NCBI GenBank assembly: GCA_030431985.1
Contig: JAUIIB010000011.1
Coordinates: 1-64,000, forward strand
Length of the DNA stretch: 64,000 nt
Source of the DNA: Gammaproteobacteria bacterium
GTDB lineage: Bacteria > Pseudomonadota > Gammaproteobacteria > Burkholderiales > Nitrosomonadaceae
Direction of reading: 5' to 3'
Shown piece after piece: positions 46,134-54,644 of the stretch; within the stretch, counting starts at the first letter, position 1; every line of letters starts with the position of its first letter. The notes beneath the pieces were generated by a model. The model searched no databases and was not told the DNA's origin. It saw only the letters and a program-made list of their open reading frames with translations. The translations under genes and the position numbers were made by a program.

Positions 46134-46787
46134 TCAAGAATTATTTTTTTCCATAGTGTTAATAAATGCATTAGCTTCGTCAATTGAGGCTTCCATTGAA
46201 TCAACTAATGCGGAAACATCGGATTGAATATTGCCAAGTTCGCTTTTAAGAGCAGCAATTGCACGGGCATTCAGATTGTGTTTGAGGAACATGACTTGAT
46301 CTCTAAAAACGCGCAGTATCGGTTCAATCTTAGCTTCTGCATTTTTCATTGATGAAATGAGTTGTCGGTAATGCCGTTTAGTGGAAGTCAGTTTATTTTG
46401 ACTGCTGCGTTTCAGGCTGGTATTGCTATACTCGGCTATTTCCTGTTCCCACTCAGTAAATAATGCCTGGGAGACATCTTCAATATCTTCAATGCGGCTT
46501 CTGACTTCTTCAGCCTTGCTCACGCTGGATTCATATTCATCGTTTAGCTTGGTGTAAATTGCTTCCAGATCACCGCCGCTAAAATTGGTGGCCGCCGAAA
46601 ACTGGGCCAATGCAGACTTAAACTGCTCTTTGGTTTCTTCTTGTGTGTCGCGCGCCTGTTCTACCCGGTAAACCATGACGTCTCTTTTAGGAATGCCAAT
46701 TTTCTCAAGTCCTTCGTAGTACATGGTAGAACATGCACTCAAAACCAGAATGATAGTGAGCAAAAGCGGAAAATGTTTTGTTTTCAT
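46134..46787 (-). CDS. DUF2959 family lipoprotein
   Basis: The 217-residue protein has a signal peptide ending in a lipobox (LVLSAC, Cys near residue 19) and then an almost entirely helical, charged body with coiled-coil character (EETKEQFKSALAQFSAATNF; NDEYESSVSKAEEVRSRIED). This matches DUF2959, a family of unknown function. I chose the ATG at 46787, which follows GGGAGG; a longer frame reaching 46838 would add 17 residues with no ribosome site. It comes 47 bases after the last gene of the lipid cluster on the same strand and might be co-transcribed with it. Confidence 0.85.
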   Translation of the reverse strand: MKTKHFPLLLTIILVLSACSTMYYEGLEKIGIPKRDVMVYRVEQARDTQEETKEQFKSALAQFSAATNFSGGDLEAIYTKLNDEYESSVSKAEEVRSRIEDIEDVSQALFTEWEQEIAEYSNTSLKRSSQNKLTSTKRHYRQLISSMKNAEAKIEPILRVFRDQVMFLKHNLNARAIAALKSELGNIQSDVSALVDSMEASIDEANAFINTMEKNNS

Positions 46788-46834
46788 AGTACCTCCCATA
46801 TACAGGTGTTCGTTATCGTGTAATTGAATTGTAT

Positions 46835-47803
46835 TCAACGTATAGCGCCTTTACGCAAAATCTGCCATATTACCGAAAATCCCCAAAGAAAAGGGTGACG
46901 GCGTAGCCAGGGTGTGATTTCGATATTTATGCCGGTATGACGTTCTATTTTCCAGGCAGCATAATCGAGGCAATCTTTAAAAGTTAAAGTGGCTTTTGAT
47001 AAGCGCAAGATTGACAGAACGCGTCCTTGCCAGCGGCGTATTCTCCAGTGCCATAACGCCTGCCGGCGTACCTTGGATGAATTCTGACACAAATAGTTTT
47101 GATTGTCGGGATTGTAACTGAGAATATCGGTTAACACCGTGTGTGCGGCAATTGTTAACTGTGCAAATTCGTAATGATTGAGTGCGGCCAGATGTTTTGC
47201 ACGAGTTTCTTTTTCAGGCCTTAATTCGGCAGCGTAACTCAGCATTAAACAGCGCGTCCATAGTGTTTCGGTATCAATCGCTGTATTGTCCAAAGTACTT
47301 GCGCCTGAACGCAGAAATGTAATGACTGAATGGGCAATTGCATGGAAAATCTGTTTTCGGGCAGTCTCGTCCCTTGCATAAAGTAGTCGCGATGGTTGCG
47401 CAAAACGAGCCCAGATATACGAATGGAACCAATATTTTGAACCATTTTCAAAATCGGTTGTAGAGATTACCGCATATTTGGCTCTTAATATTCTGCCTTG
47501 GTGGTTAACTTCCAAATAAAATACATTAGGTGGAAGCCAGGCATTTAACAGACCCAGATAACGCTTGGTGTAAGCTTTTTTATAGTCATCGACCAGAACA
47601 TAAAGATCGGCAATACCTTCGTCTAGGTTTCCTGTACGCAGACACGAGCCGTACAGAATAATGGCATCAACCGTTGTTTGGAAGCGTTCACACAAAGCCT
47701 CGACAAATTTCGCGTAGTCGGATGAAACATCACGTGTACTCTGTTTGGCGACAGTGTCGAGTAGTGTTTCGGGTAGCGTTTCACAAGATACTGAATGGGA
47801 CAT
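46835..47803 (-). CDS. Nucleotidyltransferase-fold protein with altered active site
   Basis: The 322-residue protein begins with a polymerase-beta-like minimal nucleotidyltransferase domain: IILYGSCLRTGNLDEGIADLYVLVDD at about residues 49-74. The GS motif is present, but the expected D-x-D reads D-L-Y, so one catalytic aspartate appears replaced. The C-terminal 200 residues are helical and basic (LWHWRIRRWQGRVLSILRLSK), with a hydrophobic tail. It is the seventh gene of the lipid cluster and starts five bases after the kinase-like gene. It may be a non-catalytic binding protein, or the active site may be built differently. I do not recognise a named family. Confidence 0.65.
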   Translation of the reverse strand: MSHSVSCETLPETLLDTVAKQSTRDVSSDYAKFVEALCERFQTTVDAIILYGSCLRTGNLDEGIADLYVLVDDYKKAYTKRYLGLLNAWLPPNVFYLEVNHQGRILRAKYAVISTTDFENGSKYWFHSYIWARFAQPSRLLYARDETARKQIFHAIAHSVITFLRSGASTLDNTAIDTETLWTRCLMLSYAAELRPEKETRAKHLAALNHYEFAQLTIAAHTVLTDILSYNPDNQNYLCQNSSKVRRQALWHWRIRRWQGRVLSILRLSKATLTFKDCLDYAAWKIERHTGINIEITPWLRRHPFLWGFSVIWQILRKGAIR

Positions 47804-47808
47804 AAGTG

Positions 47809-48834
47809 TTACAGTACAAGAAAGGTGACGGGAGGCGTGGCGGTAATGCGTAAGGGTTGATCGCCAGTTAATCGGTATAATTCACCATCGACTATGTACT
47901 CATCGTCCATATGAATTGTTAGTGAATGTCCGTTGTGACTGTGGTATCCATCTTGCGCTTTGAGTCGATGACCGTTGCCAGTCAATAATGGCCATAGTGA
48001 ACGCCATAAATGCTTGTGTTTCTGGTCGACCCATGTCATATGTAGGGGGGCATTTTCTTTACCCCAGAAAGGCCGTATTTTTAATAGCAAGCAATCTAGC
48101 GCACTGACCAGCGCAAAAAGATAGGTGCCTCTCGGCGTTTCTCCGTTTTCTTTAATCACAGACATCTTCACAGGAGACCACTCGTGGTGATTCCGGCTGA
48201 ATATCATGCCGACCAGAGAGCGCAACATTATAAGGCAGGTAAAAATGCCGCCAGTGATACCGATCTGCTTGATGTTACTGCGTGAGAATTTAACGCCACG
48301 CGCAACCAGTCCCACGGCAAAAAACATACCATAAATAGGTTGTTTTCCATATTGTTCCATACGCAACACAGGACGTTGAACCAGTTTGGCTGACTCGCTG
48401 GAGTTCTCGCAATTTAGATATTCGGTCAAGCGATACAATACTGTGTCCGGGTTTCCGCGCATACCGAGATCAAGTGGCGTCATATTGGTTGTGCCACCGG
48501 GTACAATCATCAAAACCGGCCATTCCTCTAACGGTCGTATCATAAAGAGGTGGCTGAGAACAGCATGGGATGTGCCGTCTCCGGCGATAATGACCAGCAA
48601 ATCGATATTTGCCTGTATCAGTGTATTAGTCGCAGTAATAAACCCAGAAGCGTCGCTTGCTTCACACAGGATACTGTTTGGTATTTGCTCAAGTGCGTCC
48701 CGAACAGCTTGTTCTTGTTTTTTTATTCGTCCGCTCATGGGGTTGAGTAATAGGCCGATTCTACTTGGCGAGAAGACTAAATTGTCGAGTTTGGAATCAC
48801 GAATCATGAATCTATTTTGAAGTGAATTAAACAT
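47809..48834 (-). CDS. Diacylglycerol-kinase-like lipid kinase
   Basis: The protein has about 341 residues and a DAGK catalytic fold. IGLLLNPMSGRIKKQEQ (about residues 27-43) is the NPxSG element, VIIAGDGTSHAVL near 85 is the GGDGT-type ATP-binding loop (here AGDGT), and PGGTTNMTPLDLG near 113 is the substrate motif. A C-terminal beta-sandwich ends in DDEYIVDGELY. Relatives phosphorylate diacylglycerol, sphingoid bases or other lipid alcohols. I chose the ATG at 48834, which overlaps the upstream stop by eight bases; later and earlier starts are possible. Its place next to a CDP-alcohol phosphatidyltransferase supports a lipid substrate. Confidence 0.82.
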   Translation of the reverse strand: MFNSLQNRFMIRDSKLDNLVFSPSRIGLLLNPMSGRIKKQEQAVRDALEQIPNSILCEASDASGFITATNTLIQANIDLLVIIAGDGTSHAVLSHLFMIRPLEEWPVLMIVPGGTTNMTPLDLGMRGNPDTVLYRLTEYLNCENSSESAKLVQRPVLRMEQYGKQPIYGMFFAVGLVARGVKFSRSNIKQIGITGGIFTCLIMLRSLVGMIFSRNHHEWSPVKMSVIKENGETPRGTYLFALVSALDCLLLKIRPFWGKENAPLHMTWVDQKHKHLWRSLWPLLTGNGHRLKAQDGYHSHNGHSLTIHMDDEYIVDGELYRLTGDQPLRITATPPVTFLVL

Positions 48835-50062
48835 TAACCGGTTGCAGGCGTTTGGGGTCGATCGGTGCACGTGTAAATAATTTTACAGCAAGTATGTTGC
48901 GGTCTCGAATGGGATCGATATCCTGCAGCCAGGAGCGCAGCTTACCCTGTTGACGCCAAACCTGCCATCCTGCAATAAGTCGGCCCATTAAAATTGCCGT
49001 CGACAGTAGGTGCCAGGCCACAACCAGTAACAGACCCAGGTCCGGCTGTTCTATAGCCCATCCATAAGTTAGCAGAATCAGGTTGGGATTACGCCGGGCG
49101 GTGATGAGCCGGTTATATGAATCGATTCTGCGCCAGATGAACATATCGAACGATGCAAACCAAAACTGAAATGCACCTTCGCACAAGCGGCCGCCAACAT
49201 AGCCGAAAAATACCAACCAGATTAATAAATCGAGGTTAGCAATCGGCGTTACTGTATTTGCCAGACCGATGCCCCAGGCCAGATACCAAAGCGGGGGATG
49301 GATAATGTCAAGTCCGTGATCGAAAACGTCACCAAAGCGACTCGACGTGACTGTAACCCGGGCCAATTTGCCATCTACGGTATCTAGGAAAGTCATCAAC
49401 CAGCCCATGACCAAGCCCGCTGCAAAAAAGCCGTACCAGAACAAGATGCCAGCCAGTAAAGCGAATACGGCACTTGCCAGCGTAACATGGTTTGGTTTTA
49501 ATCCGAAACGCACACATAGCTGTGTGCACCAAAAAGCGGGTAAGGGCCAGAGCCATTTTGTCACTAAATCGGTGACTCCTTTATATGAGCCATGGAATAG
49601 CTCTTTTTCAAGTAGTTTGCGATTCTTTTCATTAATCGGCAGCACATAGGGCGGGTCCTTCTTTTTTAAATTTTGCTGAAAATCAATTTTGAGGTCATCG
49701 AGTGTATAATGCGGCAGCGTTGCAAGGATATGCTCCGGCCTTAAATTATTTTTTTTGGTTAAGACGTCGAGCAGATGCGGTGCTTGATTTCCAAATGTAC
49801 GGACTGCTGTAGGCTGCATGTCACGGTTGTACAGCACCATGGGCTCTTTGAGCGCAAAAAGTGCGGTCAGTACTCTGATATCAAAGAGATAGTGTGTGCT
49901 TAAAATGAGCAATGGTGCATTTGCAGGAACTTTCTCAATTTCGTCAACCAATAAAACGTTCTTGAATGGCCGAATCATCCGATGCAGACGTTCCCGTCCA
50001 TTTAGCCCCCATATTGGGGTAGTGTTTTCACCAATGGTATAGATATAGATTGTTTTTAACAT
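48827..50062 (-). CDS. CDP-alcohol phosphatidyltransferase with N-terminal extension
   Basis: The 411-residue protein's membrane domain (about residues 185-380) holds the complete family motif DxxDGxxAR-x8-G-x3-D-x3-D, seen as DTVDGKLARV...FGDVFDHGLD near residue 222. The enzyme therefore transfers a phospho-alcohol from a CDP-activated donor. The N-terminal 170 residues are soluble (PLLILSTHYLFDIRVLTALF; VLYNRDMQPTAVRTFGNQAP) and resemble a degenerate nucleotidyltransferase-like fold. This recalls inositol-phosphate cytidylyltransferase/phosphotransferase fusions of hyperthermophiles, but that is inference. PssA and PgsA are much shorter and lack this extension. A gap of 135 bases, with a possible TATAAT box, separates it from lptG. 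Confidence 0.85.
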   Translation of the reverse strand: MLKTIYIYTIGENTTPIWGLNGRERLHRMIRPFKNVLLVDEIEKVPANAPLLILSTHYLFDIRVLTALFALKEPMVLYNRDMQPTAVRTFGNQAPHLLDVLTKKNNLRPEHILATLPHYTLDDLKIDFQQNLKKKDPPYVLPINEKNRKLLEKELFHGSYKGVTDLVTKWLWPLPAFWCTQLCVRFGLKPNHVTLASAVFALLAGILFWYGFFAAGLVMGWLMTFLDTVDGKLARVTVTSSRFGDVFDHGLDIIHPPLWYLAWGIGLANTVTPIANLDLLIWLVFFGYVGGRLCEGAFQFWFASFDMFIWRRIDSYNRLITARRNPNLILLTYGWAIEQPDLGLLLVVAWHLLSTAILMGRLIAGWQVWRQQGKLRSWLQDIDPIRDRNILAVKLFTRAPIDPKRLQPVNV

Positions 50063-50197
50063 AGCATTTTGGTTCAGTTTAGTTTTTTATTTTAGAAGAG
50101 CAGGTTATAGCAGTGTATCTCAGTTTTTATTCTTTATTAACTGAATGAAATTGCTAAGAATTATTGTGCTTTTAGAGGATATTATAACAGTAGGTAT

Positions 50198-51259
50198 TTA
50201 GAATATTCTTCGTAACCATAATACTGCTAGCAGTATAAGTACCGTGCTGGGCGCGAGGGCTGCGAAAGCGGGATTAAGGTGCAATATCAGGCTGGCATTG
50301 GCAAAAATCTGATCGAGTAAATAGACAGCAACACCGATAAGGGCGGCTAATACAAGTTTGTTAGCCAAGCCGGAGCGTATTGAACCGAAAATAAATGGGA
50401 TTGAGAGCAGTAGCATCGCGATTGTCAGTAATGCACTGCCTGCTTTTCGCCATAGGGCAAGGGCGTAGCTATCCGCCTCCTGTCCGGTGTTACGTAGAAA
50501 ATCAACATGGCGAACGAGTTCCAGTGGTGAAAGACTTTCCGGAGGTTTAGTGAGCGTTGCAATATCTTCTGGTTTCAAGAACGATTTCCAGCGTAATACT
50601 TTGCTGCGTGTTAACAGAATATTTGAGTCGGTAAATTTCCGAATGACCACATTGGACAGTACCCAGGTATCACCACTGTCAATGTCCGCAAATTCAGCTT
50701 GAATGTGCGCCAATAAATGATCGGTTTGACCAAAATATAAAATCTCAATGTCGGCAGCCTTTTTGGCGTGCAGCATTTGCCCGATACGCAATATATTTTG
50801 TTCGTTACGGGTCCATATACCGAGCCCTTTGCCCAGCTCAGCAGTTTGATTCAATGCGACAGCCCGGTTTGAAATTGCTTTTTGTTGCAGTTGCGGCGCT
50901 ACAAATTGCTCTAGACCGGCAATGAACAATATCAACGCTACACCCACTGCGATGGGAGCCAGACTGATTTGTAACGGAGAGAGTCCCGCGTTGCGCATGG
51001 TAATGAGCTCAGAATTTACTGCCAGCACACCCAGCGCCGCAACCGTGCCTAACAAGGCTATAAAGGGTGCGATTTGGATAAATCGTCTCGGTAACAGCAT
51101 GGTTGTATATGAGAATGCATCTGCCGTTTGGTAGGTGCCCTTGCCAACATCGTCGAGTTGCTCCAATAGGTCGAAGAAACTGAATAAGGGTAATAATACG
51201 GCTGTGGCGATTATTAAGCCCACGAGTACTTGGATAGCAATATAGCGGAATATCAGCAT
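50198..51259 (-). CDS. lptG: LptG-like permease of the LPS-type export ABC transporter
   Basis: The 353-residue protein is of the YjgP/YjgQ family. It has three N-terminal membrane helices (about residues 10-125), a periplasmic beta-jellyroll domain (about 130-250, IRKFTDSNILLTRSKVLRWK) and three C-terminal helices. RNAGLSPLQISLAPIAVG near 95 is the coupling-helix region contacting the ATPase LptB. I chose the ATG at 51259, which shares one base with the lptF stop (TAATG); a frame reaching 51337 lies inside lptF. The pair normally extracts lipopolysaccharide from the inner membrane. Its setting among lipid-modifying genes, away from pepA, raises the possibility of a different lipid cargo. Confidence 0.88.
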   Translation of the reverse strand: MLIFRYIAIQVLVGLIIATAVLLPLFSFFDLLEQLDDVGKGTYQTADAFSYTTMLLPRRFIQIAPFIALLGTVAALGVLAVNSELITMRNAGLSPLQISLAPIAVGVALILFIAGLEQFVAPQLQQKAISNRAVALNQTAELGKGLGIWTRNEQNILRIGQMLHAKKAADIEILYFGQTDHLLAHIQAEFADIDSGDTWVLSNVVIRKFTDSNILLTRSKVLRWKSFLKPEDIATLTKPPESLSPLELVRHVDFLRNTGQEADSYALALWRKAGSALLTIAMLLLSIPFIFGSIRSGLANKLVLAALIGVAVYLLDQIFANASLILHLNPAFAALAPSTVLILLAVLWLRRIF

Positions 51260-52335
51260 TACCGGAGTGAAAGCAATTTTTGACCAGGTTTGAGCGAGTA
51301 TGCAAAGATCAGTACAAAAAGTAAGGCATATAACCACCAGACGCCGGGGATAGTGTCGACAACATTTTGTTCAACCCAGTTTTTTGCCAGGCCGCTCAAA
51401 TTGTAATATACAGCGAAAACCATGGCTGCTAAAAGATAAGTTTTTGTTGCTTTATCCTGACGTGGCGTGATTTGAATAAAGGCGACTGCAACCAGCGCCA
51501 TTAAAATAGTTGAAAATGGCCGAGACAGACGCCATTGCAGTTCAGCAATTTCCCAGGGTTTTTCCGATTTCCAGAGTGTCCGGGTTGGAGCAGCCTTACG
51601 GCGATATCGCAATACCAGTTCGCTGTCGGTAAAATACGTAAGCTTTTCGAATGTAATCGTATCATCTCTTGAAGCGTTGCGTGTCAGTTGATAGATATAG
51701 CCATTCGATAACTGTATGCTGGGACGTTCTTCTTGTTTTGTTGGTTGAATTTGCCTGGCTTTTTTAGCAACAATGATTTCATGTGTTTCTGGTGTGTTTG
51801 TATAGTGAAAAATATGATTCATTGTTTTGTGAACATTATCTTTACTATGGACGTACACTACTCTGCCACTGCGCTCACTACCGTAAAAACGGCCTGCCTG
51901 AAAACGATTAGTATTAAGTTCTGCTTCTGCCTGAGCGTCAAGAATGTAGCTTTCTGCATATGCCCAAGGGCGAACATAAGCAGACAGGAGACCGCTAATC
52001 ATACCTACCGGTACGGCAACCATCAAAACGATAAATACGATCTGTCTACCGCTGATACCGTTCGAACGCAGTACGTTTAATTCTTGATCCTTATTGAGCC
52101 GCGTAAGACCGCTGATAATGGCGATATAGAGTGCTATAGGGATGAGGACCTCCAGGGCGATCAGGGTTTTCAGCATTACGAGTTTAAACAGCGCGCCAAA
52201 CCCAAGTGTCTCTGTAACGGCTCCGGCAAGCAGACGCGCGCTGCTAAAGCTGGCAAACAAGCCAATGAGAATCAAGATGATCACAAGAAACGGAATGGTG
52301 AGTTCACGTGTGATATAGCGTTCGATGATTTTCAT
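51259..52335 (-). CDS. lptF: LptF-like permease of the LPS-type export ABC transporter
   Basis: The 358-residue protein has the LptF start (MKIIERYITRELTIPFLVII), six membrane helices in a 3+3 arrangement, the coupling region LNVLRSNGISGRQIVF near residue 88, and a periplasmic beta-jellyroll (about 135-255). The motif LQWRLSRPFSTILMALVAVAF near 270 is typical. With LptG and the ATPase LptB it would pull a lipid from the inner membrane to the LptA bridge. It begins 72 bases after the nucleotidyltransferase gene. Whether this is the cell's only LptFG or a second set cannot be decided from the window. Confidence 0.9.
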   Translation of the reverse strand: MKIIERYITRELTIPFLVIILILIGLFASFSSARLLAGAVTETLGFGALFKLVMLKTLIALEVLIPIALYIAIISGLTRLNKDQELNVLRSNGISGRQIVFIVLMVAVPVGMISGLLSAYVRPWAYAESYILDAQAEAELNTNRFQAGRFYGSERSGRVVYVHSKDNVHKTMNHIFHYTNTPETHEIIVAKKARQIQPTKQEERPSIQLSNGYIYQLTRNASRDDTITFEKLTYFTDSELVLRYRRKAAPTRTLWKSEKPWEIAELQWRLSRPFSTILMALVAVAFIQITPRQDKATKTYLLAAMVFAVYYNLSGLAKNWVEQNVVDTIPGVWWLYALLFVLIFAYSLKPGQKLLSLR

Positions 52336-52407
52336 GTATCAATGCTATCAGAAATGCAACGGTGGCTCATCGAATGTTGCCCATGAAAATTGTCTCTATG
52401 AAATTTT

Positions 52408-53238
52408 CTAGTGTTGTGCAGAAGAGGGAAATGGTTTTCCCAGAATAGATTCAGCCAATAACAGATCTTCGACTTTATCGACATCAATCCCGGCGCGGGC
52501 ATCGGACATTAGTACCGGACTTACGCGTACACCCGATTTGGCGGCCAACATATCCAGCGCTTTTTCCAGAGATAATCTCCTGAATACATATGACAATACA
52601 ATACCTGGATTTACCAAATGTGCAATTAACCGCCAAGGCTGTTTGCGTAGATCTTCTACTGTACGCCAGAATTTTATGAGCGCACGTCCCTGCGGGTTGA
52701 AGGTAAACAGATTGCAACCGCAGATGCCGCCATCACGTAAATGAAAAACGGTGCGCTTGGTCCCGGGAAAAGTATCGGTCATCAGTGTGTTTGTGATGAG
52801 ACCGACGGTCGCATCGCTGCTGGATCTTAGCGATTCGGCCAAAAAATATTCGACAATGTCCGGTGTAAGCAGCGCATGGTCAGCGGTTGTCAGAAATACT
52901 GGCGTGTTGACGGGCAAATGATTCAGTCCGTGTTCTGCGCTGCGGCTGGGTGAATTTTGATTTGATAGCCACATCAACTCTCCTGAATCGATACGCTTTT
53001 TTAAGGACGGGCAATCATCTAATTTTGACTGGGGTGGGCCACATAACATAATGGAATCGACAAGGTCGCAAGTGGAAAGTGCATCAATCACACGGAGAAT
53101 CATCGGTATACCGCCAACCGGCGCAAAGGCCTTGCAGGCTACGCCGGCATATTGGGCTACCGGGTCACCGCTAGCCCGGTCGGCGGCCAGAATCAATGCA
53201 GTGAATTTTTGTTGTGTACTGTTGAGAGTGTCGGTCAC
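52408..53238 (-). CDS. MobA-like NTP transferase
   Basis: The 276-residue protein has a sugar-nucleotidyltransferase fold. The N-terminal nucleotide-binding segment is ALILAADRASGDP...CKAFAPVGGIPMI (about residues 14-45, with the conserved Lys). The metal-binding aspartate is in FLTTADHALLTP near 118, and a second acidic site is DARAGIDVDKVEDL near 250. Enzymes of this group form NDP-alcohols or NDP-sugars. With a CDP-alcohol phosphatidyltransferase three genes downstream, it may make the CDP-activated head group; inositol-, glycerol- or sugar-phosphate are candidates. The start is GTG, overlapping the upstream TGA (GTGA). The substrate is unknown. Confidence 0.8.
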   Translation of the reverse strand: MTDTLNSTQQKFTALILAADRASGDPVAQYAGVACKAFAPVGGIPMILRVIDALSTCDLVDSIMLCGPPQSKLDDCPSLKKRIDSGELMWLSNQNSPSRSAEHGLNHLPVNTPVFLTTADHALLTPDIVEYFLAESLRSSSDATVGLITNTLMTDTFPGTKRTVFHLRDGGICGCNLFTFNPQGRALIKFWRTVEDLRKQPWRLIAHLVNPGIVLSYVFRRLSLEKALDMLAAKSGVRVSPVLMSDARAGIDVDKVEDLLLAESILGKPFPSSAQH

Positions 53239-54389
53239 AAAGTTTTTCCATAAATACGATAACGTTTATAGGCTTCGCTGCCAATTTTTTTTAGAATACC
53301 ACGCATTGGGAGATTGTCTTCCAATATCCATGACAATTCGACTTCACGAATGCCATGTGCCAGACCGATTTTTTTCGGTGCTTCAATGACTGTGCATGCC
53401 AGTGCCATACCCAGGGAAGTGTTATGAAACTGTTTACGTACGCCCATCAGAGGAATACGGGCCGTAGTGATTTCATGACGTTTCAGTTTACGGATTAATT
53501 TCAACCAGCCAAATGGCAACAAACGTCCATTGAGTTCGCCAAAGACTTCATTCAGATTGGGTAGGGCTGCTATAAACGCAGACGGCAGGCCGTCAACTTC
53601 GGCGATTTGGATGTAGTCATTATGGACAAGATATTTCAGACTGTTACCTAGTTCCGCAAATTCCGCTTCTGTGAAAGGTACAAATCCCCAGTTTTCAGAC
53701 CATGCGTCATTAAAAATGTCCCGCAGTATTTCCATTTCCCTGGTTAATTGTTCACGATTCAGACTTCGGAGCTGAATCTGATGAGCATGGCGTTGCATCA
53801 ATTGTTTTACGATACGAGGCGGTTCAAAGTCGGCCGCTATTTTATAGGCAAATAAGTCCTTGGCAGGAATATAACCGTGTAGTTCAAGTAACTGGGGATA
53901 CCAGTCCGCCGTATGTGGCATCATGACGAACGGTGGCGTATCGAAACCTTCGACAAGAATACCGCATTCCTGATTGATCGATAAATTGAACGGTCCCGTA
54001 ATACAATGCGCGTGCCGAATGGCTAGCCAGGCTTCAGCATGCAATATGAGTGCGTTAAATACATCGGCATCATTAATGCATTCAAGTAAGCCGAAATGGC
54101 CGGTATCGTCGCCATAGCGCTCACGGTGTAATTGGTCAATTTGCGCACTGATTCTGCCTGCTGGCCGGTTATGCTTATAAGCTACCCAGGCCTGCCATTC
54201 GCCGTGCCGTAAAAACGGATTGTATTTTGAAAAATGAAAACGTCTTTCCAGACGTAATGGCGGTACCCACCTCGGGTCGTCCTGATAAATCTGCCATGGG
54301 ACATTGATAAAGTCACTCATGTCTCTGTATGACATGACCGGCTTGACTGTCAATGCGTCAGTGGCGGGGCCCTTCCGGAGGAATGTCAT
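53235..54389 (-). CDS. Large GNAT-like acyltransferase, uncharacterised
   Basis: The 384-residue protein belongs to a group of long GNAT-related proteins. It starts VMSYRDMSDFINVPWQIYQDDPRWVPP, with RISAQIDQLHRERYGDDTGHFGLLEC near residue 80 and GPFNLSINQECGILVEGFDTPPFVMMPHT near 133. A second GNAT half follows, with EIAEVDGLPSAFIAALPNLNE near 270. The role is unknown; N- or O-acylation of a lipid or amino group would fit. It is the first gene of the seven-gene cluster and overlaps the next gene by four bases (GTGA). I chose the ATG at 54389, preceded by GAGGA; a TTG directly before it is in frame. Confidence 0.7.
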   Translation of the reverse strand: MTFLRKGPATDALTVKPVMSYRDMSDFINVPWQIYQDDPRWVPPLRLERRFHFSKYNPFLRHGEWQAWVAYKHNRPAGRISAQIDQLHRERYGDDTGHFGLLECINDADVFNALILHAEAWLAIRHAHCITGPFNLSINQECGILVEGFDTPPFVMMPHTADWYPQLLELHGYIPAKDLFAYKIAADFEPPRIVKQLMQRHAHQIQLRSLNREQLTREMEILRDIFNDAWSENWGFVPFTEAEFAELGNSLKYLVHNDYIQIAEVDGLPSAFIAALPNLNEVFGELNGRLLPFGWLKLIRKLKRHEITTARIPLMGVRKQFHNTSLGMALACTVIEAPKKIGLAHGIREVELSWILEDNLPMRGILKKIGSEAYKRYRIYGKTL

Positions 54390-54644
54390 CAATGCTTCCT
54401 CAGGGATTTCAGTTGATTTCTATTCATGTGCATATCAAACAGATGATATGAAAATGTTCTCGGAAGCAATACCCTCAAAAAATAGATCCGGATCGTTTGC
54501 AATGCTATGTATTTATTGGCTGGTAGTGCAATCGTTCTAACGGTATATTCCAAAAATAATTAGAAGCAAGAGCTGCATTGTATCAGATTGTTCTTGTAGG
54601 TTTGGGGTGGTGTCGCGATACTGATACTCTGTCGTAGCGGTAAG

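Noticed and set aside
50175-50190. TATAAT in the lptG to CDP-alcohol phosphatidyltransferase gap as a promoter.
   Set aside because: No acceptable -35 hexamer lies at 16-18 bases, so it is mentioned only as a possibility in the gene entry.
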